Assembly: GCA_023250775.1 (NCBI GenBank)
Contig: JAHFAA010000055.1
Location: 1 to 13,286 of the forward strand
Direction: 5' to 3'
Origin: Bdellovibrionales bacterium
GTDB lineage: Bacteria; Bdellovibrionota; Bacteriovoracia; Bacteriovoracales; Bacteriovoracaceae
Length of the DNA: 13,286 nucleotides
Shown here: one piece after another, positions 6,194-13,233 of the stretch
Position numbering within the stretch: position 1 is the stretch's first letter
Layout of the letters: each line of letters starts with the position of its first letter
The notes under the pieces: model-generated
What the model saw: the letters and a program-made list of their open reading frames with translations, nothing else
Databases searched by the model: none
Told to the model about the DNA's origin: nothing
Program-made: the position numbers and the translations under genes

Positions 6194-7252
6194 TCATTGT
6201 GGGCCAGCATGTGCGGTTCGTACATCTTGGACATCAACGTATTCGGAATAGATGTCAAAGAGGGTATCGTCATTGTAGTGAAATTGAGGGGCGCGAAGTT
6301 TATATTGGGCCAAGTCGTAGGATGGCGCCACGCCTAACCATTCCTTAATTTGCGAGTCCGAGTGTCCTTGATTGAGCCATTTCATAATGGTGGCCTGCCG
6401 CAGAGATTTGGGAGTCATTTGGATAAGCAGACGAGAACGATATTCTTCCATGACAATTTCAAGACCGCGAGGGGAAAGGCCACCACGCAAAATTTTGTAG
6501 GGATTGGCATTAAACAGTAATGCGGAAAATTCCACTTGAGAGAGAGCTTTCATGGGGTGAAGACTCTCAAGATATTTTTCGTAAACAGGTCGAAACTGAA
6601 TAGGGAGAGGCACAGAATACGGATCGCGCCTCCAGGGGCGTACCAAAACCCGAATCTCATTGTCGGTGAAGATCAAATCCTCTTGCTGCATTTCCGCCAG
6701 ATCGCTGACTCTAAGACCGGCACCATAAATAAGAAGGAAAATGACCTGATTGCGTTTGGCCATCACAGCGGACATGGGATTTGCGCTGTTCCCTTCCTCC
6801 AGCAAATAGTGCCAGAGGGTTTTGATTTCGGCGAACAAGGCCGGACGTGGAATATCTAAAAACTTAGGGGAAGTTGGAATTTTGCGAACTGGATTATCGG
6901 GAAAAAGTCCCTTGAGCACAAGAGTGTCAAAAAAAATGCGCAGGGTTTGTACACGACGACGGCGAGAATTATCAGAGGTATATTTTTTTTGTAAAAATTT
7001 GCCATATTCTAAGACGGCATCAAGGCCAAAATCTAAGATCCCGCGAGGAGGGCAATGGTTGTCGAGGTATTCAGCGAAACAATCGAGATCGGTACGATAG
7101 TTTTTCAGGGTGTTTTTGCTGCGATCTTTTCGTCCGAGATCTTGAAGAAAATCCTCTTTATATTGATTGAAATTGATGGCGTTGATTCCAGGACGCTGTC
7201 CATGTTGCCCGACATTGATCAGGCCGTTTTGATTTGTCTCTGAAATGGTCAT
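6194..7252 (-). CDS. Tyrosine recombinase (Xer/phage integrase)-like protein with degenerate active site
   Basis: 352 residues with the two-domain layout of Xer recombinases: an N-terminal core-binding (SAM-like) domain at about 30-125, including a NTLKNYRTDLDCF helix, and a catalytic domain at about 140-320. Arg181 in GAGLRVSDL is the first catalytic arginine and Arg285 in TPKSLRQA the second. Tyr317 falls exactly where the nucleophile should be. However, the His of HxxR is Lys282, a change seen in some active members. The His/Trp of the 'LGH' motif is Val308 (WLGV), and the beta-hairpin lysine is not evident (RPWRRDPYS at about 205-213). The protein may be slow, need a partner, or only bind DNA. 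The ATG at 7252 follows AGAGGA. No attachment site, transposase or phage gene is nearby, so it does not look like part of an intact mobile element. Confidence 0.85.
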   Translation of the reverse strand: MTISETNQNGLINVGQHGQRPGINAINFNQYKEDFLQDLGRKDRSKNTLKNYRTDLDCFAEYLDNHCPPRGILDFGLDAVLEYGKFLQKKYTSDNSRRRRVQTLRIFFDTLVLKGLFPDNPVRKIPTSPKFLDIPRPALFAEIKTLWHYLLEEGNSANPMSAVMAKRNQVIFLLIYGAGLRVSDLAEMQQEDLIFTDNEIRVLVRPWRRDPYSVPLPIQFRPVYEKYLESLHPMKALSQVEFSALLFNANPYKILRGGLSPRGLEIVMEEYRSRLLIQMTPKSLRQATIMKWLNQGHSDSQIKEWLGVAPSYDLAQYKLRAPQFHYNDDTLFDIYSEYVDVQDVRTAHAGPQ

Positions 7253-7310
7253 ATTCCTCTACCTTAACTACCTGATGATGAACAAATCCAATACATTAGA
7301 ATACTGAGGA

Positions 7311-7339
7311 AGAATACTCTGGTGGGTCTGTTTTAACAA
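7311..7339 (-). promoter_or_regulatory. Probable promoter for the recombinase-like gene and the PLD-family gene
   Basis: Read on the minus strand, TTGTTA (7339-7334) lies 17 bases before TATTCT (7316-7311), each four of six consensus bases. Transcription would begin near 7304, about 50 bases before the ATG. The octamer AGAATACT, which overlaps this -10, occurs twice on the plus strand (7298-7305 and 7311-7318). Confidence 0.4.
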
Positions 7340-7373
7340 TCATTCTATCTTTGAGATCCCTAGAAAAGTGCTG

Positions 7374-7402
7374 TTGCCTTTTAAAAAAGGCGATGATATG
7401 GT
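7374..7402 (+). promoter_or_regulatory. Probable promoter for rnc-era-der
   Basis: TTGCCT (7374-7379) lies 17 bases before TATGGT (7397-7402), and TGA directly before the latter makes an extended -10. Transcription would begin near 7409, leaving a leader of about 70 bases before rnc that contains the hairpins at 7444-7493. Confidence 0.45.
7376..7391. repeat. 16-bp inverted repeat inside the rnc promoter spacer, operator-like
   Basis: GCCTTTT (7376-7382), two bases, then AAAAGGC (7385-7391): perfect seven-base arms. It overlaps the end of the -35 and fills most of the spacer, where a bound dimeric regulator would block RNA polymerase. No gene ends upstream on either strand, so a terminator role is unlikely. 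Confidence 0.45.
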
Positions 7403-7443
7403 GCGTGAAAATTGAATAGAAGTTGATAACTCAGTAGACGACC

Positions 7444-7493
7444 TTTAATGCCCCGATGTTTGGGGCGTGGAAATTAAAATGCAAAAATTGCAT
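7444..7493 (+). promoter_or_regulatory. Leader hairpins around the rnc ribosome binding site and start codon
   Basis: TTTAATGCCCC (7444-7454) pairs with GGGGC (7462-7466) and, after a six-base bulge GTGGAA (7467-7472), with ATTAAA (7473-7478). The bulge holds the only ribosome-binding-like GGA. A second palindrome, ATGCAA (7479-7484) / TTGCAT (7488-7493), encloses the start codon itself. In E. coli RNase III cuts a leader hairpin of its own mRNA, so a control role is plausible but unproven. Confidence 0.45.
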
Positions 7494-8273
7494 GACCTTT
7501 TCCATTACCATTTTACACAAAATCCATCCATTGATGGTGTTCTTGAGTTAATTTTGTCCTTTCCCAAAGTGGCCGAGCTTGAAGAATTGATTGGCCATTC
7601 TTTTAATCGTAAAGATCTCCTTCTTTCTGCACTTGTTCACCCTTCTTTGGGCAATGAGATCGCGCTTTTTCAAAAAATAAATTATCAGCGACTAGAATTC
7701 TTAGGCGATAGTGTTTTGGGCGCCATTCTGGCGGAAAAACTCTATTCCTCCTTTCCTGATAGTTCGGAGGGGGATCTGTCCAAAATGAAGGCCCATCTGG
7801 CCGGACAAGAGATGATTGCTAAACTCGGACTGGGAATGCAGCTCGAGAATTTTATTATTTTTGGAAAAGGGACCTTTGCTCAACTAGAAGTCGCAACCAA
7901 TGTCTCAAAAGGGCTGATTCGGGCCGTCTCAGATACGGTTGAGGCCCTGCTTGGCGCCACCTTTCTTGATAGCGGTCTGGAACAGGCCAAGATTGTTTTT
8001 GAAAAATTTACCAGTAAGTATTCATTGGCCTATCAAAAAGACTATTTAGATATGGCCACGTTTGGAGAGTTTGACCCCAAATCACGTTTACAAGAGAAAT
8101 GTCTGACGGCGCATAAGATGCTGCCGGTTTATGAGTGTCGAACCCGAAATAATGGTCTTGAGTGTACCTTAATAGTGAATGGACAGGTTGCAGCACTGGG
8201 ACATGGTTTGAGTAAAAAAGAGGCGGAACAGAGTGCGGCCCGGCAGGCCTTGGCGACCTTATTTAAAAATTAA
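7479..8273 (+). CDS. rnc: Ribonuclease III
   Basis: 264 residues. The RNase III domain contains YQRLEFLGDSVL (69-80) with Glu73 and Asp77, and DTVEALLG (152-159) with Asp152 and Glu155, which are the metal-binding catalytic residues. The dsRNA-binding domain spans about 199-262, from DPKSRLQEK to GLSKKEAEQSAARQAL. The enzyme cuts double-stranded RNA, including the stems around 16S and 23S rRNA precursors. An N-terminal extension of about 30 residues precedes the domain. A GTG at 7467 would add four residues, but it sits in the bulge that provides the weak ribosome binding site. ATG at 7479 is therefore preferred. First gene of rnc-era-der, a grouping common in proteobacteria at least for rnc-era. 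The gap to era is 34 bases, with no terminator. Confidence 0.96.
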   Translation: MQKLHDLFHYHFTQNPSIDGVLELILSFPKVAELEELIGHSFNRKDLLLSALVHPSLGNEIALFQKINYQRLEFLGDSVLGAILAEKLYSSFPDSSEGDLSKMKAHLAGQEMIAKLGLGMQLENFIIFGKGTFAQLEVATNVSKGLIRAVSDTVEALLGATFLDSGLEQAKIVFEKFTSKYSLAYQKDYLDMATFGEFDPKSRLQEKCLTAHKMLPVYECRTRNNGLECTLIVNGQVAALGHGLSKKEAEQSAARQALATLFKN

Positions 8274-8307
8274 GTTCAAGAATAAATAATAAAGAAGAGG
8301 GACGATT

Positions 8308-9288
8308 ATGTTAATTGAGCATCAACATCCAAAGAATAGATCGATTACCGCTGCCGTCATTGGAGCACCCAATGTTGGAAAGAGTACTCTGATTAATTCA
8401 TTGCTGGGCACTGATCTGAGTATCGTCTCCGATCGCCCCCAAACCACGCGAAATAAATTTCAATGCGTGGTGAATGTTGATCGCACCGAAATTATTTTGG
8501 TCGACACTCCGGGGCTTCATCGCTCCGGGCATGAGATCAATAAGCGGATGAATCAGCAGGCCCGTGAAGGCGCCGAAAGTGTTGATTTGAACTTGCTGCT
8601 GATCGATTTAACCGGTGAAGTGTTGAAACAGATCACTGAATTTTCCGAATTGTTTCAAGGAGAATTAGGCAGAACGTGGTTAGTCTTTACCAAAGCAGAC
8701 TTGCTTCCTCGTGCCGAAGAACTCCCGCTGAGTATGGTTTTTGACAAGGCCAAAATGATTATTCCGGCCCTGGAGCGTTTTTTCTTTATCAGTGCGACCA
8801 ATGGTACCAATGTGAGTGATCTCGTGGGTGCCATTTGTGATGAGGCCCCCAATGCGCCCCATCGTTATGAGGAAGGTGAAATTTCGAATAAGAACGAACG
8901 TTTTTTTGTAACGGAGTTTATCAGAGAACAGGCGTTTCAATTATTAAAAGAAGAACTGCCTTACGAAATTGCCGTGACGATTGATGAGTATAAAGATTTG
9001 CGCGGAAGAGAAGAAGATGGGCGAAAAAGTAAAATGTCGTCCATGATTTCGGCGTCGATTCATGTCAATCGTCCCAGCCAGCGGGCGATTGTCATCGGCT
9101 CTCAGGGTTCGATGATCAAAACTATTGGCACTCGGGCACGGCAAAAGATTGAAGCGATGGTTGGAGGGCAGGTGCATTTAAATCTGCACGTGAAGGTGAC
9201 TCCCAAATGGTTCAAAAATAATTTTGTGCTCGAAGAGATTGGTCTACCACGGGCGCAAGATAGTGCTCGCGTTTGGAGACGCCCATGA
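8308..9288 (+). CDS. era: GTPase Era
   Basis: 326 residues. The GTPase domain has GAPNVGKS (19-26, P-loop), the TTR of switch I near 46-48, DTPG (66-69) and a G5-type SA (162-163). The base-specificity motif is TKAD (128-131) rather than the usual NKxD; Thr for Asn occurs in other GTPases. The C-terminal KH domain, which binds the 3' end of 16S rRNA, contains VIGSQGSMIKTIG. Era acts in 30S maturation. A short charged stretch (RGREEDGRKSKM) precedes the KH motif. It is slightly longer than the usual 295-305 residues. AAGAGGGA lies before the ATG at 8308. Its TGA overlaps the der ATG by four bases, so the two are translationally coupled. Confidence 0.97.
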   Translation: MLIEHQHPKNRSITAAVIGAPNVGKSTLINSLLGTDLSIVSDRPQTTRNKFQCVVNVDRTEIILVDTPGLHRSGHEINKRMNQQAREGAESVDLNLLLIDLTGEVLKQITEFSELFQGELGRTWLVFTKADLLPRAEELPLSMVFDKAKMIIPALERFFFISATNGTNVSDLVGAICDEAPNAPHRYEEGEISNKNERFFVTEFIREQAFQLLKEELPYEIAVTIDEYKDLRGREEDGRKSKMSSMISASIHVNRPSQRAIVIGSQGSMIKTIGTRARQKIEAMVGGQVHLNLHVKVTPKWFKNNFVLEEIGLPRAQDSARVWRRP

Positions 9289-11078
9289 CTACTTCGAGTA
9301 ATCGTTCTTATGTTGTCTCGCTAATTGGTCGACCTAATGTCGGCAAGAGTTCGATTTTTAATCGTCTCCTAGGGCAAGGGCAGAAGGCCATCACTTACGA
9401 TATGCCGGGAGTAACGAGAGATCGCCACTATGATTATTTAACCTTAGATGAATTGGGGACGACATCCCCGATTGATTGCATTTTAGTCGACACGGGCGGC
9501 TTTTATCCTGCCATGAAGCGCGAGAATGTCGACCAGAAAGACAATGCTCAGGTTTTTTTCAAGGCCATGGTGGCGCAAGGTGAAGAGGCCATTCGAGAAT
9601 CTGATCTCGTGCTTTTTGTTGTGGATGTTCGTGAAGGATTATTACCTTATGATGAATCTATCGTGCGCTATCTGAGAGAACAGAAAAAGAAATTCTGGTT
9701 AGTGGCCAATAAATATGACCATGAAAATTTAGAACCAAGTATTTATGATTTCTACCAACTTGGTGTTGATGAAGAATGTCTTTTTAAAGTTTCGGCTGCC
9801 CACGGGCTCGGGATTCAGTTGTTGCGCGAAGAACTCCAGCGTGAAGGCTTGAAATTTTTTGAAAAACAAGAGAAGTCGCATCAGCTCGAAAGGGGTATTA
9901 CGCCGAGAGAACAAGTTGTCGGGCGAGTGGCCATTGTAGGATTACCGAATGCAGGGAAGTCTACGTTACTTAATTCCTTGGTTGGTATGAACCGCGCCTT
10001 GGTCAGTGATATTGCAGGGACGACGGTTGATCCCATTGAGGCATATTTTGATCTTTTCTTTGGTGAGAAGGCCGCTCTTTTAGAAGAAGGCAAGCAGGGT
10101 TTCGGATCACACCTTCTCTTTCAAGAATATGAAATGTTCAGGAAAAATAATCCCGATGTTTGTGCCGCTTTAGAAGAAGCTTCTGGTGGAGAAAGAGATT
10201 TTCAGGCCTCTTCTAAGGATGAGGATGATAGTGAAGATACATCGGAAGAAATTCCTACGGTCTCGCCAGATCGGGTGGATGAACTCTACACAACCTTATT
10301 TGATAATTCGACAGCTGATGAAGTGAACGCTGCCCCCGATGAAGAAACGCCGAATCGAGAGACCTTTTGGCGCTCGGTTCATCTCGTCGATACCGCAGGA
10401 ATTCGGCAAAAGGCAAATATTGATGAAGAAGTGGAAGCGCAAAGTGTTTTTCGAGCGCTTCGCTGTATTACCGAATGCGATATCGTTGTGTACTTGATTG
10501 ATACGGCCAAGGGAATTTCTCATCAAGATCGTCACCTGATTGCCCTTGCTTTAGAAAAAGGAAAATCAGTTATTCTCGGTCTGAATAAATTTGACCTTGT
10601 GCTTAAAAAATACCGCGGGGCCAAAGAAAGAAGAGAATATTTGGAAACTCTGACTTGTACCATTCCATGGGTCAGTTACTGTGATGTTGTTCCTTTGACC
10701 GCTCTTCATAGTCGCGGTCTTGGACGATTGAGACAGTCATTGGTTCGAACCTTCTTATGTCGTAAAATCAAAATTTCAACAGGTGAGTTGAATCGAGCGA
10801 TTTTAGAACTGACCGACCGTCATCCCGCCAGAATAAAAGGGAAGGGCGAACTTAAAATTAAATACTCTACGATGGTAAAAGGTGATCCACCAACGATTCT
10901 CCTGTTTGTGAATCGATCGCAGGGAATTCCCGAGCAATATAAACGTTATCTGAAAAATGGATTGCGTGACATGTTTCGCTTGAGAAATACGCCGGTGCAT
11001 TTGGTCTTTAGATCGAGTACTGATTTGACTCGCCGGATGCGTGCGGTCACGGCCACAGAAGATAACGCTACCAACTGA
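9285..11078 (+). CDS. der: GTPase Der (EngA) with a large insertion in the second GTPase domain
   Basis: 597 residues against about 440-490 in most bacteria. Der has two tandem GTPase domains and a KH-like domain and acts in 50S assembly. Domain 1: GRPNVGKS (15-22), Thr44, DTGG (69-72), NKYD (142-145). Domain 2: GLPNAGKS (219-226), GTT (245-247), DTAG (369-372), NKFD (434-437). The KH-like domain covers about 490-580. Between GTT and DTAG there are about 120 residues where about 24 are usual. The extra part, roughly 259-362, is rich in Asp, Glu and Ser (a run near 311-322). The Arg that normally follows GTT is Val248. All nucleotide motifs are intact, so the protein should be functional. ATG at 9285 overlaps the era stop and follows GGAG at a six-base spacing; the TTG at 9273 is less likely. 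The 3' end overlaps the convergent gene by 11 bases. Confidence 0.95.
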   Translation: MTTSSNRSYVVSLIGRPNVGKSSIFNRLLGQGQKAITYDMPGVTRDRHYDYLTLDELGTTSPIDCILVDTGGFYPAMKRENVDQKDNAQVFFKAMVAQGEEAIRESDLVLFVVDVREGLLPYDESIVRYLREQKKKFWLVANKYDHENLEPSIYDFYQLGVDEECLFKVSAAHGLGIQLLREELQREGLKFFEKQEKSHQLERGITPREQVVGRVAIVGLPNAGKSTLLNSLVGMNRALVSDIAGTTVDPIEAYFDLFFGEKAALLEEGKQGFGSHLLFQEYEMFRKNNPDVCAALEEASGGERDFQASSKDEDDSEDTSEEIPTVSPDRVDELYTTLFDNSTADEVNAAPDEETPNRETFWRSVHLVDTAGIRQKANIDEEVEAQSVFRALRCITECDIVVYLIDTAKGISHQDRHLIALALEKGKSVILGLNKFDLVLKKYRGAKERREYLETLTCTIPWVSYCDVVPLTALHSRGLGRLRQSLVRTFLCRKIKISTGELNRAILELTDRHPARIKGKGELKIKYSTMVKGDPPTILLFVNRSQGIPEQYKRYLKNGLRDMFRLRNTPVHLVFRSSTDLTRRMRAVTATEDNATN

Positions 11079-11856
11079 TAACGTAGCTCACCATGGTGGA
11101 ATAGACATTCCCCGTGAGGTCTTCATAGCCATATCCGCCGGGGGAAATGGGGGCGAACTTTTGCGTGTATTTATCAAAGAAATTGACCGTGTGGTAGAGA
11201 AGTTCAACCCCGATATAAGACTCTCGAAGTTTGATCGGAAATTCCAATCCAAAGCCTCCCGAAAATCCTAGGCCGCCGCCATTGTCGTCAGGGAGCTGCG
11301 TTTGATCCACATATTTATTGGAGAGATACCAGTACTCGATACGGGCGGCGAAATAAGGGTTGGAGTAAGTGATGGCCGTGCCAAGATTTGCAGTGTCGAG
11401 ATAATAGCGATAGGCCAGGTACACTCGTAGAGCGCTGATACTGATAAAACCTGGGGGATTCGTGCGGAAATTGTTGACCGGCTCACCAATAAACATGGAA
11501 TGCTTACTATATTCGAAACCGAGGCCGAAAGAAGTTTGGAAGTCGTTGAACCAGTAAACACCCATTCCGTAAGTCGGGGGAGCATTCTCATAGGCCGCGC
11601 CGCGATTGCCATCGAAAGATGTAAGTCCGAGAGCAAGGTTAAAGGAAAAAAAACGGCCGTAGCGATAGAAGCGTTCATCTTCGGCCATATGGGCACCCAA
11701 GATATCTTCATTAAAATCGCTAAAAATATCGCCGCCGCTGTCCAGATCATCATCTTGAATGTCCGGCCCCAATCCTCCTTCCTGAGTGTTTCCGAGCATT
11801 GGAGTGATCAATAGGAGACACAGGATTATGCAATAAAAAGGCCCATGTTTATTCAT
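11068..11856 (-). CDS. Predicted outer-membrane beta-barrel protein, family not recognised
   Basis: 262 residues. A signal peptide (MNKHGPFYC, hydrophobic to about 21) is followed by an acidic stretch (DIQDDDLDSGG and on, about 32-55) and then alternating aromatic and polar segments typical of beta strands, such as FFSFNLALGLTSF, ALRVYLAYRYYL and YFAARIEYWYL. The chain ends in Trp, an aromatic end favoured by the BAM machinery. Gly/Tyr/Phe content is high. All this fits a small barrel of perhaps eight or more strands. Specific function is unknown. GGGAAG lies a few bases before the ATG. It is 18 bases behind the gene at 11875 and probably in one operon with it. Its last codons overlap the end of der on the other strand. 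Confidence 0.75.
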   Translation of the reverse strand: MNKHGPFYCIILCLLLITPMLGNTQEGGLGPDIQDDDLDSGGDIFSDFNEDILGAHMAEDERFYRYGRFFSFNLALGLTSFDGNRGAAYENAPPTYGMGVYWFNDFQTSFGLGFEYSKHSMFIGEPVNNFRTNPPGFISISALRVYLAYRYYLDTANLGTAITYSNPYFAARIEYWYLSNKYVDQTQLPDDNGGGLGFSGGFGLEFPIKLRESYIGVELLYHTVNFFDKYTQKFAPISPGGYGYEDLTGNVYSTMVSYVISW

Positions 11857-11874
11857 TTTGGCTTCCCGTGGGCC

Positions 11875-12405
11875 CTAGAGGTAAAAGTGAATGGCCGCTG
11901 TCACAAAATGGTATCCTACCGTTTCAATGACGACTTCATCAATTTTATTCATACTCACGCCAAACTCAAAGCTAAAACCGATGCTTTCAAGGCCCTGAAA
12001 AGAAAATTCTGAACCAAGAGTAAAATCTAACTGAAAACCACTTCCGCCCGAATCGGTTTTGGACTTTCTTTTTAATATTGCGCCCATTCCAGAGGCGAAA
12101 AATTGTAGCTGGGGTTCATCATAAATAATTTTATAAAGTTTCAGCCCCGCCGCATGACCACCGCCCGAATTGCTAGTGGAGACCCCAAAGAGTCCTCCAA
12201 TGGCAAAGGTGGGATCATTCATTATTTTAAAAGAGATGGCGGGTAAGTTGGTGGCAATTTGATTACTTGTGCCAACGCCCAGTCTGCCGACTCTGTCACT
12301 GGCCTGGCCGATCGGTGAGAGCACAAGACAGCTCAGGGAGATAAGCCAGAATATAATAATCTGGCCTTGTGAGTTAGAAATTATTCTCGTTTTCAATGTG
12401 CTCAT
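11875..12405 (-). CDS. Small exported, probably outer-membrane protein, family not recognised
   Basis: From ATG 12405 the product is 176 residues. Residues 1-15 are polar, about 16-31 hydrophobic (IIIFWLISLSCLVLS), then IGQAS suggests cleavage after an Ala. The rest is Gly-rich with alternating hydrophobic residues (TFAIGGLFGVS, FSFEFGVS, HFVTAAIHFYL), like a small beta-barrel or lipocalin-type fold. An upstream ATG at 12477 with AGGA before it would add 24 residues, giving an unusually long polar N-region and running through the divergent promoter, so I prefer 12405. Its own ribosome binding site (AAGG about ten bases away) is only fair. First of two minus-strand envelope genes. Function unknown. 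Confidence 0.65.
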   Translation of the reverse strand: MSTLKTRIISNSQGQIIIFWLISLSCLVLSPIGQASDRVGRLGVGTSNQIATNLPAISFKIMNDPTFAIGGLFGVSTSNSGGGHAAGLKLYKIIYDEPQLQFFASGMGAILKRKSKTDSGGSGFQLDFTLGSEFSFQGLESIGFSFEFGVSMNKIDEVVIETVGYHFVTAAIHFYL

Positions 12406-12445
12406 ACAGAGATAACCTTTTGTTAAGGAAAGAGTAATTGTCTTT

Positions 12446-12474
12446 TTGACAAGTGTCAGATGAATTTTTAAACT
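12446..12474 (+). promoter_or_regulatory. Probable promoter for the YfgM-like gene, with a palindrome over the -35
   Basis: TTGACA (12446-12451, perfect) lies 17 bases before TAAACT (12469-12474, four of six). TGACA-AG-TGTCA (12447-12458) is a perfect inverted repeat covering the -35, and on the other strand it gives TTGTCA, so it may serve both divergent genes or bind a regulator. Confidence 0.5.
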
Positions 12475-12515
12475 CATTTTAGTTTTTCCTATATTTTAAC
12501 GAGAAAGGATGATTT

Positions 12516-13223
12516 ATGACAACTAGGTCAATGGCCAATTCGACGAACATGCCAAATTCGACAGTAAAATCGACGCCGATCAACGATGTTTTAAAAGAAA
12601 CTGAACTTGGGGGCTTCATTGGCAAGTACAAAATTCAGCTTGCCGTTGGCATCTGTGCGGTGATTGTCGCCTTTATCGGGGTTGCGAGCTATTTGCACTT
12701 CAAAAGTGAAAAGGAAAAAGAATTTGCCAGCGCTGTCTTTCAATTTGAAGAAGGCAGTTTCAAGTCTTTCAAAGAGGGCAAAATCAATCCCGAAGAATTT
12801 ATCAAAAGTTTGAACGATTTAGAGAAGCAAGTAACTTTTTTCTCTGGTGCCGTTCCTATCTTGCTCCAATCTTCGGACTTGTTGGCGAAAAAATCGCTGA
12901 AGGCCGAAGCCATCAGCATCCTCAATACTCTACGAATTAATCTGCCCCGCGATGCTTTTTTTCAGCGCTATTTTTTATTGGCCCGTCTTGCCGCACTCTA
13001 TGAAGATCAGGGAGATTTTGCAGCGTCTGTAAGTGTGCTGGAAGAATTGCACAGCTTACCTTACAAGGTCTATGAGTCGAGAGTTTATCTCGATTTGGGC
13101 AGACTCTATCTGAAAACCAATAATATCGAAAAAGCTAAGTCGAGTTTCCAATATGTGATCGACAGTGGCAACGACACGGATTTGGCCCAGATTGCGCGCT
13201 TGTATATGGCCGGTATTAAGTAA
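12516..13223 (+). CDS. YfgM-like membrane-anchored TPR protein
   Basis: 235 residues: a Ser/Thr/Asn-rich cytoplasmic N-terminus, one transmembrane helix at about 39-61 (IQLAVGICAVIVAFIGVASYL), then a periplasmic helical part. Residues about 130-235 carry tetratricopeptide-type helix pairs (RYFLLARLAALYEDQGDFAASVSVLEEL and YLDLGRLYLKTNNIEKAKSSFQYVI, each with the TPR small/large residue pattern). E. coli YfgM has the same layout (one helix, then TPR-like repeats); it works with the SecYEG translocon and periplasmic chaperones and lies next to bamB and der. Here der is about 1.4 kb away and a probable lipoprotein gene starts ten bases downstream, supporting the call. AAAGGA at 12505-12510 precedes the ATG by about six bases. 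Confidence 0.72.
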   Translation: MTTRSMANSTNMPNSTVKSTPINDVLKETELGGFIGKYKIQLAVGICAVIVAFIGVASYLHFKSEKEKEFASAVFQFEEGSFKSFKEGKINPEEFIKSLNDLEKQVTFFSGAVPILLQSSDLLAKKSLKAEAISILNTLRINLPRDAFFQRYFLLARLAALYEDQGDFAASVSVLEELHSLPYKVYESRVYLDLGRLYLKTNNIEKAKSSFQYVIDSGNDTDLAQIARLYMAGIK

Positions 13224-13233
13224 GGTGGTAGAT

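Noticed and set aside
6822..7243. Long plus-strand ORFs opposite the recombinase-like gene
   Set aside because: They are antisense shadows without ribosome binding sites or recognisable domains; the minus-strand protein has clear family motifs.
7298..7318. Direct repeat AGAATACT, two copies 13 bases apart
   Set aside because: Eight bases in an AT-rich promoter region; likely by chance, or part of the minus-strand promoter.
6194..7500. Genomic island or prophage around the recombinase-like gene
   Set aside because: No attachment repeats, tRNA, transposase or phage genes are present; flanking genes are housekeeping.
11268..11753. 161-residue minus-strand ORF inside the outer-membrane gene
   Set aside because: Another frame of the gene at 11068-11856, which has the signal peptide, strand pattern and C-terminal Trp.
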